Shown here: positions 46,922 to 54,514 of the stretch, in pieces
Layout: the number at the start of each line of letters is the position of its first letter
Numbering within the stretch: the first letter of the stretch is position 1
Source of the DNA: Cycloclasticus sp.
GTDB lineage: Bacteria > Pseudomonadota > Gammaproteobacteria > Methylococcales > Cycloclasticaceae
Length of the DNA stretch: 62,698 bases
Direction of reading: 5' to 3'
Assembly: GCA_002733135.1 (NCBI GenBank)
Contig: NVUJ01000011.1
Location: 1 to 62,698 of the forward strand
The notes under the pieces: model-generated
The model's database searches: none
The model's input: the letters and a program-made list of their open reading frames with translations, nothing else
What the model was told of the DNA's origin: nothing
Program-made: the position numbers and the translations under genes

Positions 46922-48760
46922 ATGAAAAAAACTATTTTAGCGGCTAGTATTGCTGCTTTCTTATTAACCCAAACCATTGCATTTGCTGAAGACAATACGA
47001 TGATTGTTACTGCTGCACGAGCAGCTCAAACAACAGATGCTACATTGGCATCTGTTTCTGTCATCACCAAAGAAGATATTGATCGCTATCAATTTAAAAC
47101 CGTTGCTGAGGCCATTAATAGCCTTCCTGGTGTTGTTATTAGCAACTCGGGCGGATTGGGGAAACAAACATCTATCTTCTTGCGTGGAACAGAGTCAAAT
47201 CACACGCAAATACTTTTAAATGGTGTGAAATTGGCGACAAATGCATTTGGCGCTCCTCAAATTGAGCATATTCCACTTAACTTAATTGATCGTATTGAAT
47301 TGGTTCGTGGGCCGCAATCGAGTTTATATGGATCTGGCTCTATTGGTGGAACAATTCAAATTTTCACTAAAAAAGGCTCTGGTAATATCACACCATCTAT
47401 TTCTGTTGGTTTTGGAACGCACGGTACAAAAGAAACAAGTTTCGGCATATCTGGTGGTGATGCATCCTCATGGTATAGCCTAAGTGGTGGTTATACAGAA
47501 ACAGATGGTTTTAATGGCTGTGATGGTAGGAGCGGTACATTATTTATAGGTTGTTTCGCCACAGAGCCAGACCGAGATGCTTATAGAAATGCAAATGCTT
47601 CATTACGTATCGGGCATCGTTTTGAGAATAATGCTGAAGTAGAATTCTTTAATTTATACAGCGAAGGTGAAAGTGAATACGATGGTTACTTTAATACCAC
47701 TGATTTTTTACAGCACACATTTGGTGCCACCGCTTCGTTCGATGTAACTAACACGTGGTCTATTAAATCAACGCTTAGTCAAGGTCGCATGGAAGCTGAT
47801 AATAAAGGGGCATTCGCCACTAGTTTTGCTGACAACCAACAAGACCACTTTAGTTTACAAAATGATTTTCAAATTGATGATGAGCATTTATTAACCATTG
47901 GTTATGACTATGAAGACGATAAAATTAAAGAATCAAATGGCTTTACTGAAACAAGTCGTCATAGCACCGCAATTTTTGCTCAATTACTTGGTGAATATGG
48001 TTCTCATTCGTATCAATTGGCATTTAGAAATGAAGACAACGAGCAATTTGGTAGTCATACGACAGGTAATATAGCGTGGGGAACGGCAATATCAAATAAC
48101 TTGCGCTTAACCGCTTCTTTTGGAACGGCTTTTGTTGCACCTGCTCTAATTGATTTGTACAACGCCCCTTTCTTTGGGTTTCCTACTAGCAACCCTGATT
48201 TAGATCCAGAGCGCTCCAAAGCCTTTGAACTGGGTTTAGCTGGAAGACATGCTAACGTTAACTGGTCAGCAAATATCTATCGTACAAAAATTAAAGACTT
48301 AATCATGTTAGATTCCTTATTCATACCACAAAATATTTCTAAGGCCGTTATAAAAGGTCTTGAACTACAGGCAGAAACGGAATTAGCAGGGGTTCATATT
48401 GATGGTCAATTTTCTTGGATGGACCCTGAAAATAAAAGTGGGGATGCTAATAATGGCAACTTATTAGCGAGACGTGCTGAACAAACCTTCACATTGAATG
48501 CATACAAGTCGTTGGGCAACTTTAGCTTGGCTAGTAAGGTATTTATTTCTGGTCGTCGTTTTGATAATGCCGCTAATACCCGCAGACTTGCAGGGTTTGC
48601 GACTGTTGATTTTGTAGGTGCTTATAAAATAAATAATGACTTTACAGCTCAAGTAAAAGTATCCAATTTATTCAATGAGGAATATGAAACGGTCGCTGGT
48701 TATAATACGGATGGTACGAATATCTTCTTTTCAATTAACTATCAACCAGTTAACAAGTAA
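46922..48760 (+). CDS. btuB: TonB-dependent vitamin B12 outer-membrane receptor BtuB
   Basis: A 612-residue outer-membrane transporter. A signal peptide (MKKTILAASIAAFLLTQTIAFA) is followed by a TonB box-like NTMIVTA, a plug domain (about 40-150; VISNSGGLGKQTSIFLRG, RGPQSSLYGSGSIGG) and a 22-strand barrel ending in an aromatic-flanked strand (IFFSINYQPVNK). The frame is open from 46709, but the start at 46922 has a GAGGG site and the signal peptide. The cobalamin riboswitch makes the B12 assignment firm. The partner btuFCD operon faces it. Confidence 0.95.
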   Translation: MKKTILAASIAAFLLTQTIAFAEDNTMIVTAARAAQTTDATLASVSVITKEDIDRYQFKTVAEAINSLPGVVISNSGGLGKQTSIFLRGTESNHTQILLNGVKLATNAFGAPQIEHIPLNLIDRIELVRGPQSSLYGSGSIGGTIQIFTKKGSGNITPSISVGFGTHGTKETSFGISGGDASSWYSLSGGYTETDGFNGCDGRSGTLFIGCFATEPDRDAYRNANASLRIGHRFENNAEVEFFNLYSEGESEYDGYFNTTDFLQHTFGATASFDVTNTWSIKSTLSQGRMEADNKGAFATSFADNQQDHFSLQNDFQIDDEHLLTIGYDYEDDKIKESNGFTETSRHSTAIFAQLLGEYGSHSYQLAFRNEDNEQFGSHTTGNIAWGTAISNNLRLTASFGTAFVAPALIDLYNAPFFGFPTSNPDLDPERSKAFELGLAGRHANVNWSANIYRTKIKDLIMLDSLFIPQNISKAVIKGLELQAETELAGVHIDGQFSWMDPENKSGDANNGNLLARRAEQTFTLNAYKSLGNFSLASKVFISGRRFDNAANTRRLAGFATVDFVGAYKINNDFTAQVKVSNLFNEEYETVAGYNTDGTNIFFSINYQPVNK

Positions 48761-48787
48761 AAATTAGGCATTTAGCAATAATAATTT

Positions 48788-48818
48788 AAAGAGGGGGAGG
48801 CTAAGCTTTCTCCTCTTT
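48788..48818. terminator. Shared terminator between convergent btuB and btuD
   Basis: AAAGAGG (48788-48794) pairs with CCTCTTT (48812-48818), followed by U residues in the plus sense. The hairpin overlaps the btuD stop codon (48801-48803), so on the minus strand it acts within the 3' end. Confidence 0.65.
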
Positions 48819-49583
48819 TTTATGTCCCCACGGTAAAACCCAGTCGCTTCCTTGATGTTTTCCAAATATCGCATTAATACCATAAACAGTTTGCAGATTT
48901 TCTGTCGTCAGCACATCTTTAGGCATGCCTTCTGAGGCTTTTCTTCCTTTATCCAATAAAATCAAGCCGCCACAATAACGCATCGCTAAATGCAACTCAT
49001 GCAGTACAACAATAACGGTTTTACCTTTACTCGCCAACGATTGTAACAGCGCCATCACTTCAATTTGATGTCGTGGGTCGAGTGAGGCGATGGGCTCGTC
49101 AGCCAATAAAACATCGCTTTGTGTTGCGAGTGCGCGCGCCAACATAACCCGAGCTTGCTCACCACCAGACAACTCATTAATAGAACGTCCCTTAAGATGA
49201 GCCACGTCGGCATCTTCAATGGCTTGTTCAACCGATTGCATGTCGGTATCGTTTAAACGCTGGCTATCTCTGTGTGGGTGCCGGCCTAACATCACCACAC
49301 GTTCAACCGTCATCGGCCAATGGCATATGCCTGATTGTGGTAAATAGGTAATTTTTTTAGCTAACTCAGATCTTGAGAAAGTGTGTAATTGTTTGTTATT
49401 AAAGGTAATATTCCCAGACTCAACCATTTGCAAACCGGCTAAAACACGAATTAACGTTGATTTACCCGCGCCATTTGGGCCAATGAGTCCAATGAGTTTT
49501 CCTTTGGAGAATTCAATGTTGATATCTTTTAAAATAGCGTTGCCAGACAGCGTTACGTGAATATTGGATGCGATTAAACTCAT
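48801..49583 (-). CDS. btuD: Vitamin B12 ABC transporter ATPase BtuD
   Basis: A 260-residue ABC ATPase powering B12 import through BtuC. Walker A is GPNGAGKST, the signature is LSGGEQARVMLARALA, and Walker B is DVLLADEPIASLDPRH; the switch His follows. The ATG at 49583 overlaps the btuC stop (ATGA) and was chosen over an ATG 3 codons upstream. By family alone it could be a haem or iron-siderophore ATPase (HmuV/FepC); the riboswitch-btuB partner and btuF decide for B12. Confidence 0.88.
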   Translation of the reverse strand: MSLIASNIHVTLSGNAILKDINIEFSKGKLIGLIGPNGAGKSTLIRVLAGLQMVESGNITFNNKQLHTFSRSELAKKITYLPQSGICHWPMTVERVVMLGRHPHRDSQRLNDTDMQSVEQAIEDADVAHLKGRSINELSGGEQARVMLARALATQSDVLLADEPIASLDPRHQIEVMALLQSLASKGKTVIVVLHELHLAMRYCGGLILLDKGRKASEGMPKDVLTTENLQTVYGINAIFGKHQGSDWVLPWGHKKEEKA

Positions 49584-50602
49584 GACGCCCATTCCCGTTT
49601 TGATTTTAGAATCAAATGTAAGAAGAACGGTGCGCCTAATAGGGCGGTTAATACGCCAATTTTTAGTTCTTGTTGCGTTGGCAGTAGGCGAACAGTCATA
49701 TCCGCCGCTAAAAGCAGTACAGCGCCGCCTAGTGCACTGCAGGTGAGTAGCCGCCCGGGCTGGTAGCCAACAAAGCGGCGTAATAAATGTGGAACAACAA
49801 GCCCAACAAAACCAATACCCCCGCTCACTGAAACCGCTGCGCCAACGCTTAGTGCAACGCCCAGTATGATTCGTTTGTTTAAGCGTTGTAGATTAACACC
49901 GAGTGACTGAGCCGTATCTTCACCCAGCGATAAAACATCCAAGTCACGCCGCGTGCTGAGTATTAACCACCAACCCATCAGAGTAGGGGCGAGTATCAAC
50001 CAGACTTGTGTAAAGCTTCTATCCGCCAGTGAGCCCATTAACCAAAAGAATATTTCAAGTGAGGCGTAAGGGTTGGGCGACAAATTTAGCGCCAGCGCGG
50101 TTAAAGCTGCCGATAGGCTGCTAACAGCCACACCCGCCAAAATAAGCGTTAACATGCTGTTATTACTACGTGTGAGCAAATAAAGGAATAGAACAGCGAG
50201 CAGGGCGCCAGTAATACCGCCTAGCGGTAATGCCAAGGGAAAAGCTGTGGCGAAGCCAAAGTAAAACACAATGACCGCGCCTAATGCGGCGCTGGTTGAA
50301 ACACCAATCACACCCGGTTCAGCTAGGGGGTTACGAACCATACCCTGTAAAGCCGCGCCAGATAATCCCAATGATGCACCAATCAGCACGGCCAATACTG
50401 CTCTAGGTAAGCGAATGTCTGAAATAATGATGGCACTTAAGGTAGATTCACCATTAAATATACTAGATAAGGCATTGATTAAATTAATATTAGCATCGCC
50501 AATGAATAGCGATAGGCCGAAAAGAATAAATAATGTCGCTAGTAAACTAAACGTTAAGCGTTTTTCTTGTGTCTGCTGATTTAGGCTATCTAACGATTCC
50601 AT
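49580..50602 (-). CDS. btuC: Vitamin B12 ABC transporter permease BtuC
   Basis: A 340-residue FecCD-family inner-membrane permease with about ten helices. It has GLSGAALQGMVRNPLAEPGVIG, LGEDTAQSLGVN and GGIGFVGLVVPHLLRRFVG, the last being the coupling-helix region. The open frame runs to 50662, but those residues lie within btuF; the ATG at 50602 is 1 bp after the btuF stop. It pairs with BtuD by an ATGA overlap. Confidence 0.9.
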   Translation of the reverse strand: MESLDSLNQQTQEKRLTFSLLATLFILFGLSLFIGDANINLINALSSIFNGESTLSAIIISDIRLPRAVLAVLIGASLGLSGAALQGMVRNPLAEPGVIGVSTSAALGAVIVFYFGFATAFPLALPLGGITGALLAVLFLYLLTRSNNSMLTLILAGVAVSSLSAALTALALNLSPNPYASLEIFFWLMGSLADRSFTQVWLILAPTLMGWWLILSTRRDLDVLSLGEDTAQSLGVNLQRLNKRIILGVALSVGAAVSVSGGIGFVGLVVPHLLRRFVGYQPGRLLTCSALGGAVLLLAADMTVRLLPTQQELKIGVLTALLGAPFFLHLILKSKREWAS

Positions 50603-50603
50603 A

Positions 50604-51440
50604 CTAGTGAAAAACCTTCTGTTGTAAATACGATGCCGCCGCAATACTTGAAGGACCAGCACAACTCCAATAGCGATCAGGAATCATTATTTTTCGTACC
50701 TCTTTGAGTGCTGCATATCGGTCAAGAGCATCATGGCGTAATATTTGGTGGGCTAACGAGTCAGTATTATCGCCTAACTCCCCCAACAAAAGAATGTCGG
50801 GGTGAGATTTAAGCAATGATTCAAGCGAAAGTGGTGCGATGTAATCTAGGTTTAATTCAGCGGCTATATTCGCCAACCCCGCTTGCTTTAATATTTCATC
50901 CACAATGGTCTGCTTGCCAGCACTATAACCGTTTGCGTAGTACACCACTGCACGCAATGGAGGCACGTTTTTGCGCCCCTGCGCTAGTTCAGCCAACTCA
51001 TCTTGCAGTGTTTTAATCAGCTTTTTAGCCCGCTGTTGTTGACCCAACTCATCGCCTAAAAAGGTAATTTGTTGAATAATGCCATCAATCGTTACTGGCA
51101 ACCCTAGCGTAATCACTTTGTAGCCCAACTCTTCGAGTAATTGGTTGGTTGGCTGCGCAGTAAAGGCACCAGCGACCACCAAGTCTGGCTTAAGTGCCAT
51201 CACTTCTTCAATGCGGTCGTTATGCTGATGGAATTGAGCGGCGGTTTCATACAGATAAGAAGCCCCGGGGTCAGATGCCAATTGGGTAATACCCACTAAC
51301 TGTTCGGGTTCTAATAGCGCCATCAATAACTGATCCGCGCATAAATTTAAAGAAACAACGCGTTGCGGCTTTGCTATAGTGTTTGCACTAAAAAAAAGTG
51401 CGCTTAAGCAAGTTAGCAAGAGTATTTGTTTAACGTTCAT
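50604..51440 (-). CDS. btuF: Vitamin B12 periplasmic binding protein BtuF
   Basis: A 278-residue periplasmic binding protein of the helical-backbone (BtuF/FepB) type. A signal peptide (about 1-23, ending NTIAKP) precedes VVSLNLCADQLLMALLEPEQ. Glu residues in the two lobes would dock on the BtuC arginines. It is first in btuF-btuC-btuD and is divergent from the FAH gene. The 90-bp gap between them shows no second riboswitch, so only btuB is visibly B12-controlled. Confidence 0.88.
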   Translation of the reverse strand: MNVKQILLLTCLSALFFSANTIAKPQRVVSLNLCADQLLMALLEPEQLVGITQLASDPGASYLYETAAQFHQHNDRIEEVMALKPDLVVAGAFTAQPTNQLLEELGYKVITLGLPVTIDGIIQQITFLGDELGQQQRAKKLIKTLQDELAELAQGRKNVPPLRAVVYYANGYSAGKQTIVDEILKQAGLANIAAELNLDYIAPLSLESLLKSHPDILLLGELGDNTDSLAHQILRHDALDRYAALKEVRKIMIPDRYWSCAGPSSIAAASYLQQKVFH

Positions 51441-51464
51441 CGTTAATGATTATAAAGCTGAATT

Positions 51465-51490
51465 AGCTAGATTTGCTTTTTAATCTAGCT
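51465..51490. promoter_or_regulatory. 9-bp perfect inverted repeat between btuF and the FAH gene
   Basis: AGCTAGATT (51465-51473) and AATCTAGCT (51482-51490) are perfect inverted arms around an 8-bp centre in a 90-bp divergent promoter region. It may be an operator for either gene or a transcript hairpin. Confidence 0.45.
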
Positions 51491-51530
51491 CAATGAAACT
51501 CATGCCCTTTGGGTATAAAGGCATTCTTTT

Positions 51531-52379
51531 ATGAAACTACTGAACTATGGCCCTAAAGGGCAAGAAAAATCGGGCATATTAGATGCTGATGAACAAATGC
51601 GTTCTTTGGATGACGTTTGCGATGTTATTTCATCGTCATTTCTAGCCAAAGGCGGCTTGTTGTCGTTAAAAAACATAGATATTAGCGCGTTACCGCTTAT
51701 TGATAAGGCCGAACGGATCGGTGCTCCTTTGCTCAACCCCGGCAAAATTATCGCTGTTGGCCTTAATTACGATAAACATATCAAAGAGACTGGCTCTAAG
51801 CAGCGAGATGAGCCTGTACTGTTCACTAAAGCCGTTAGTTCGCTAAATGGCCCGTTCGATGACATTGAACGCCCTAAGAACGCCTCTCAAGTGGATTGGG
51901 AAATAGAGCTGGTCGTGATTATTGGTAAAGAGGCTAAATATATTACTGAAAATCAAGTAGAAGAGCATATCGCTGGTTTCTGTACCGGTATTGACGTATC
52001 AGAGCGGCATTTTCAAAAGCACCGCAGTGGGCAATGGTTAAAAGGTAAAAGTGCCGATACTTTCGCGCCGATTGGGCCGTATTTCGTCACCTTGGATGAG
52101 TTTAAGCAGTACCAGTCGTGCAACGTACGGTTGGATGTAAATGGCGAACGCAAACAATCCAGTAATACCAGCACGATGATTCACTCGGTGAAAAAGCTCG
52201 TGAGCTATATTAATGAATTTATGAGCCTACAACCAGGCGATTTGATTTTTACCGGCACCCCAGAAGGGGTCGGGCTAGGTATGAAGCCAGCGCAATTTTT
52301 GAATGCTGGTGACCAAATCATTGCCGAAGTAGAGGGACTGGGGGCTCAAGAACATAAGGTCGTTAATTGCTCTATTTAA
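51531..52379 (+). CDS. Fumarylacetoacetate hydrolase-family protein
   Basis: A 282-residue enzyme of the FAH family, which cleaves or isomerises diketo-acid products of aromatic or sugar degradation with Mg2+ or Mn2+. It has PGKIIAVGLNYDKHIKETG, the metal-ligand segment VDWEIELVVIIGKE, DVSERHFQKHRSGQWLKGKS and the C-terminal FTGTPEGVGLGMKP. The length fits fumarylpyruvate hydrolase or 2-hydroxyhepta-diene-dioate isomerase. The exact substrate cannot be told. Its AAAGG ribosome site (51517-51521) can pair with CCTTT at 51506-51510. A palindrome with a U run follows the stop. Confidence 0.85.
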   Translation: MKLLNYGPKGQEKSGILDADEQMRSLDDVCDVISSSFLAKGGLLSLKNIDISALPLIDKAERIGAPLLNPGKIIAVGLNYDKHIKETGSKQRDEPVLFTKAVSSLNGPFDDIERPKNASQVDWEIELVVIIGKEAKYITENQVEEHIAGFCTGIDVSERHFQKHRSGQWLKGKSADTFAPIGPYFVTLDEFKQYQSCNVRLDVNGERKQSSNTSTMIHSVKKLVSYINEFMSLQPGDLIFTGTPEGVGLGMKPAQFLNAGDQIIAEVEGLGAQEHKVVNCSI

Positions 52380-52389
52380 ACTGACGTAT

Positions 52390-52411
52390 TGTTCAAAATT
52401 TGAACAGTTTT
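52390..52411 (+). terminator. Probable terminator of the FAH gene
   Basis: TGTTCAAA-A-TTTGAACA (52390-52406) is a perfect palindrome 11 bp after the stop and is followed by AG-TTTTT. The stem would be GTTCA/TGAAC with a short AT loop, so it is modest in strength. Confidence 0.5.
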
Positions 52412-52462
52412 TCTAAGGTCAAGCCAGCACTCAAATTTTCCATTTTCACGCGACTTTTACAC

Positions 52463-52493
52463 AAAGTTATCCACAGATTCGGTGGATAACTTT
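52463..52493. repeat. 12-bp inverted repeat containing a consensus DnaA box
   Basis: AAAGTTATCCAC (52463-52474) and GTGGATAACTTT (52482-52493) are perfect inverted arms with a 7-bp spacer. The left arm plus one base (52467-52475) is TTATCCACA, the consensus DnaA 9-mer; the right arm gives a second near-consensus box, TTATCCACC, on the other strand. It lies between the FAH and umuD genes. It may be a DnaA-binding site or simply a hairpin in the FAH 3' region. Confidence 0.55.
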
Positions 52494-52514
52494 TAAAACA
52501 CCTTTTCATTGCTT

Positions 52515-52538
52515 TTTGATTTATGTACACTAATCAAA
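52515..52538. promoter_or_regulatory. Palindromic operator candidate upstream of umuD
   Basis: TTTGATT (52515-52521) and AATCAAA (52532-52538) are perfect inverted arms around 10 bp (TATGTACACT), 25 bp before the umuD start. The TTGA...ATGTA...TCAA layout is close in style to the operator recalled for the Acinetobacter repressor UmuDAb and unlike the CTGT-N8-ACAG LexA box. Binding by LexA or by the extended UmuD here is inferred. Confidence 0.5.
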
Positions 52539-52563
52539 TGTATTTTAATAAAAGCTGATTCCC

Positions 52564-53160
52564 ATGACAGAAGACACATCAAAGCGAGGCGGTTCACGCC
52601 CCGGAGCAGGGCGCAAGAAAGGCTCTTCCGTATATGGTGAGCCGACGAAAGCCGTTCGGGTTCCAGAAAGTTTATTAGCCACGGTTACCGAATTACTCGA
52701 GCATAAAAAGAAACAAACGAGTGATGCGATTATCAATCATCCGGGCGTTTTCTTACCTGCTTTAGACGGCCCTGTGCCGTCTATTCCATTCTACGGAGCC
52801 AGTGTTGCCGCGGGTTTCCCATCTCCAGCCGATGACTTTGTAGAAAAAAGACTCGACCTTAATGAGTTGCTTATCAACAAACCTGCTTCAACCTTTTTTG
52901 TTCGTGCAGAAGGGGAGTCTATGCTCGGCGCAGGCATACACCCCGGTGATGTGTTGGTTGTTGATCGCTCCATAAATGCCAGCGTTGGCAAAGTAGTCGT
53001 ATGCGCCTTAGATGGCGAATTAACGGTTAAGCGTTTACGCTCCAAAGAAGGCAAGTTGGTACTATCCCCTGAAAACCCCGACTACCCAGACATACCACTG
53101 AATGAGGGCGCAGAGATGGTGATTTGGGGTGTGGTGACCAGTGTTATCCACAATGTCTAA
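52564..53160 (+). CDS. umuD: UmuD-like autoproteolytic subunit with extended N-terminus (LexA/S24 family)
   Basis: A 198-residue protein. The C-terminal S24 domain has the self-cleavage site Ala83-Gly84 (VAAGFPSP), the nucleophile Ser119 (EGESMLGAGI) and Lys156 (LTVKRL). Spacings Gly-Ser 35 and Ser-Lys 37 equal those of E. coli UmuD. The 59 extra N-terminal residues hold a basic RGGSRPGAGRKKG stretch and a KAVRVPESLLATV helix, absent from E. coli UmuD (139 residues). Such a region could bind DNA, as in the extended UmuDAb repressor of Acinetobacter. RecA filaments should trigger cleavage. It is followed by umuC 21 bp later. Confidence 0.88.
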   Translation: MTEDTSKRGGSRPGAGRKKGSSVYGEPTKAVRVPESLLATVTELLEHKKKQTSDAIINHPGVFLPALDGPVPSIPFYGASVAAGFPSPADDFVEKRLDLNELLINKPASTFFVRAEGESMLGAGIHPGDVLVVDRSINASVGKVVVCALDGELTVKRLRSKEGKLVLSPENPDYPDIPLNEGAEMVIWGVVTSVIHNV

Positions 53161-53181
53161 ATTCGTCAAAAAAGCCGCTAA

Positions 53182-54456
53182 ATGCCTGCAAATATAGCGC
53201 TTGTTGATTGCAACAACTTTTATGTCAGTTGTGAACGATTGTTTCGCCCAGACCTAATAAATAAGCCCGTTGCAGTACTCAGCAATAACGACGGCTGTAT
53301 CGTTGCGCGTAGCCAAGAAGTTAAGGACTTAGGCATTAAAATGGCGGTACCCGTCCACCAGGTGAAAGACCTTATTGAGCAACACGATATTCAGCTATTT
53401 TCCTCTAATTATCCTTTGTACGCCGATTTGTCTGCACGCATTATGCACAGCTTATCTGCCTTTTCTCCAACAACAGATGTCTATTCTATTGATGAAGCTT
53501 TCGTAGATTTAGATAGAGCCAACCGTGAACCGAGCGAATTAGGGCATGAAATTAAAAATAGCTTATGGCAGTGGGTTGGCATCCCTGTGGGGGTCGGTAT
53601 TGGCCCAACTAAAGCACTAGCGAAGTTAGCCAATTACGCCGCTAAGAAATGGCCAAAAACAGGCGGGGTGGTTGATATTAGCGATGCCGTTAAGCGAAAA
53701 AAAATCATGCAAATAACCGCCGTTAATGAGGTTTGGGGTGTAGGCCGCCGATTAACTGAAAAGTTAAACGCGCTGGGTATCGAGTCTGTTTGGGACTTAC
53801 AGTCACAACCTATAAGATCTATTAGAAAACACTTCAATATAACGTTCGCACAGACCGTACAGGAGCTACAAGGGACGCCTGTTATGTCCTTTGCTGAGCC
53901 AGCCAAACCCAAACAGCAAATTATTTGTTCTAGAAGCTTTAAAGACAAGCTCACTAACCAACAAGACTTAGCGCAAACCCTCAGCGTCTTTTGCTTACGT
54001 GCGGCAGAAAAACTACGCGCACAACAAGGGCTAGCAAGAAAAGTCAGCGTATTTATTCGCACCAGTCCGTTTGATAACAGTGAATTATATTCAAAGTCCG
54101 CACATTACAAGTTGAAATCTGCCACGCATGATAGCCGAGACTTATTAAAAATCACCAAGCAATTACTGGTCAGTATTTATAAAGAAGGTTATCAATACCA
54201 GCAAGCGGGTGTTGTTTTAGGCGATATTACTAATTCGCGAGTCGCCACAGTAACGCAACACGACTTATTCTCAGCAAACGCAGATCAACGCAGCGAAAAA
54301 CTGATGTCGACCTTAGATCAAATAAACCAACGGTTTAATAAGCAAATAACACTCGCCGCGGTAGATAATAAAAAGCTGTGGCAATCGGTACCTATCAATC
54401 GGTCAAACCAATATACAACCGATTGGAGAGGTCTAGCCCGCGTGAAAACTCAATAA
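53182..54456 (+). CDS. umuC: DNA polymerase V catalytic subunit UmuC
   Basis: A 424-residue Y-family translesion polymerase. Active-site acids are in ALVDCNNFYVSCERLF (Asp8) and VYSIDEAFVDL. The thumb helix-hairpin-helix shows VWGVGRRLTEKLNALGIESV. The C-terminal DUF4113-type end is also present (DQRSEKLMSTLDQINQRFNK, then WRGLARVKTQ). With UmuD' it forms Pol V and copies past lesions, causing mutation. It is co-transcribed with umuD and closed by a strong terminator. Confidence 0.96.
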   Translation: MPANIALVDCNNFYVSCERLFRPDLINKPVAVLSNNDGCIVARSQEVKDLGIKMAVPVHQVKDLIEQHDIQLFSSNYPLYADLSARIMHSLSAFSPTTDVYSIDEAFVDLDRANREPSELGHEIKNSLWQWVGIPVGVGIGPTKALAKLANYAAKKWPKTGGVVDISDAVKRKKIMQITAVNEVWGVGRRLTEKLNALGIESVWDLQSQPIRSIRKHFNITFAQTVQELQGTPVMSFAEPAKPKQQIICSRSFKDKLTNQQDLAQTLSVFCLRAAEKLRAQQGLARKVSVFIRTSPFDNSELYSKSAHYKLKSATHDSRDLLKITKQLLVSIYKEGYQYQQAGVVLGDITNSRVATVTQHDLFSANADQRSEKLMSTLDQINQRFNKQITLAAVDNKKLWQSVPINRSNQYTTDWRGLARVKTQ

Positions 54457-54457
54457 A

Positions 54458-54489
54458 AAAAGGGAAGTAAAATTAATTACTTCCCTTTT
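54458..54489. terminator. Bidirectional terminator between umuC and the hydratase-aldolase gene
   Basis: A 13-bp perfect stem (AAAAGGGAAGTAA at 54458-54470 with TTACTTCCCTTTT at 54477-54489) and a 6-nt loop give a U run on both strands and serve the two convergent genes. Confidence 0.9.
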
Positions 54490-54514
54490 AAAAACAATTA
54501 ATTAACTACTTTAC

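Noticed and set aside
51441-51530. Second cobalamin riboswitch in front of btuF
   Set aside because: The interval is too short and has no B12 box; only simple inverted repeats are present.
52555-52570. CTG-N10-CAG as a LexA box at the umuD start
   Set aside because: The spacer is not AT-alternating and the site overlaps the start codon; the palindrome at 52515-52538 is better placed.
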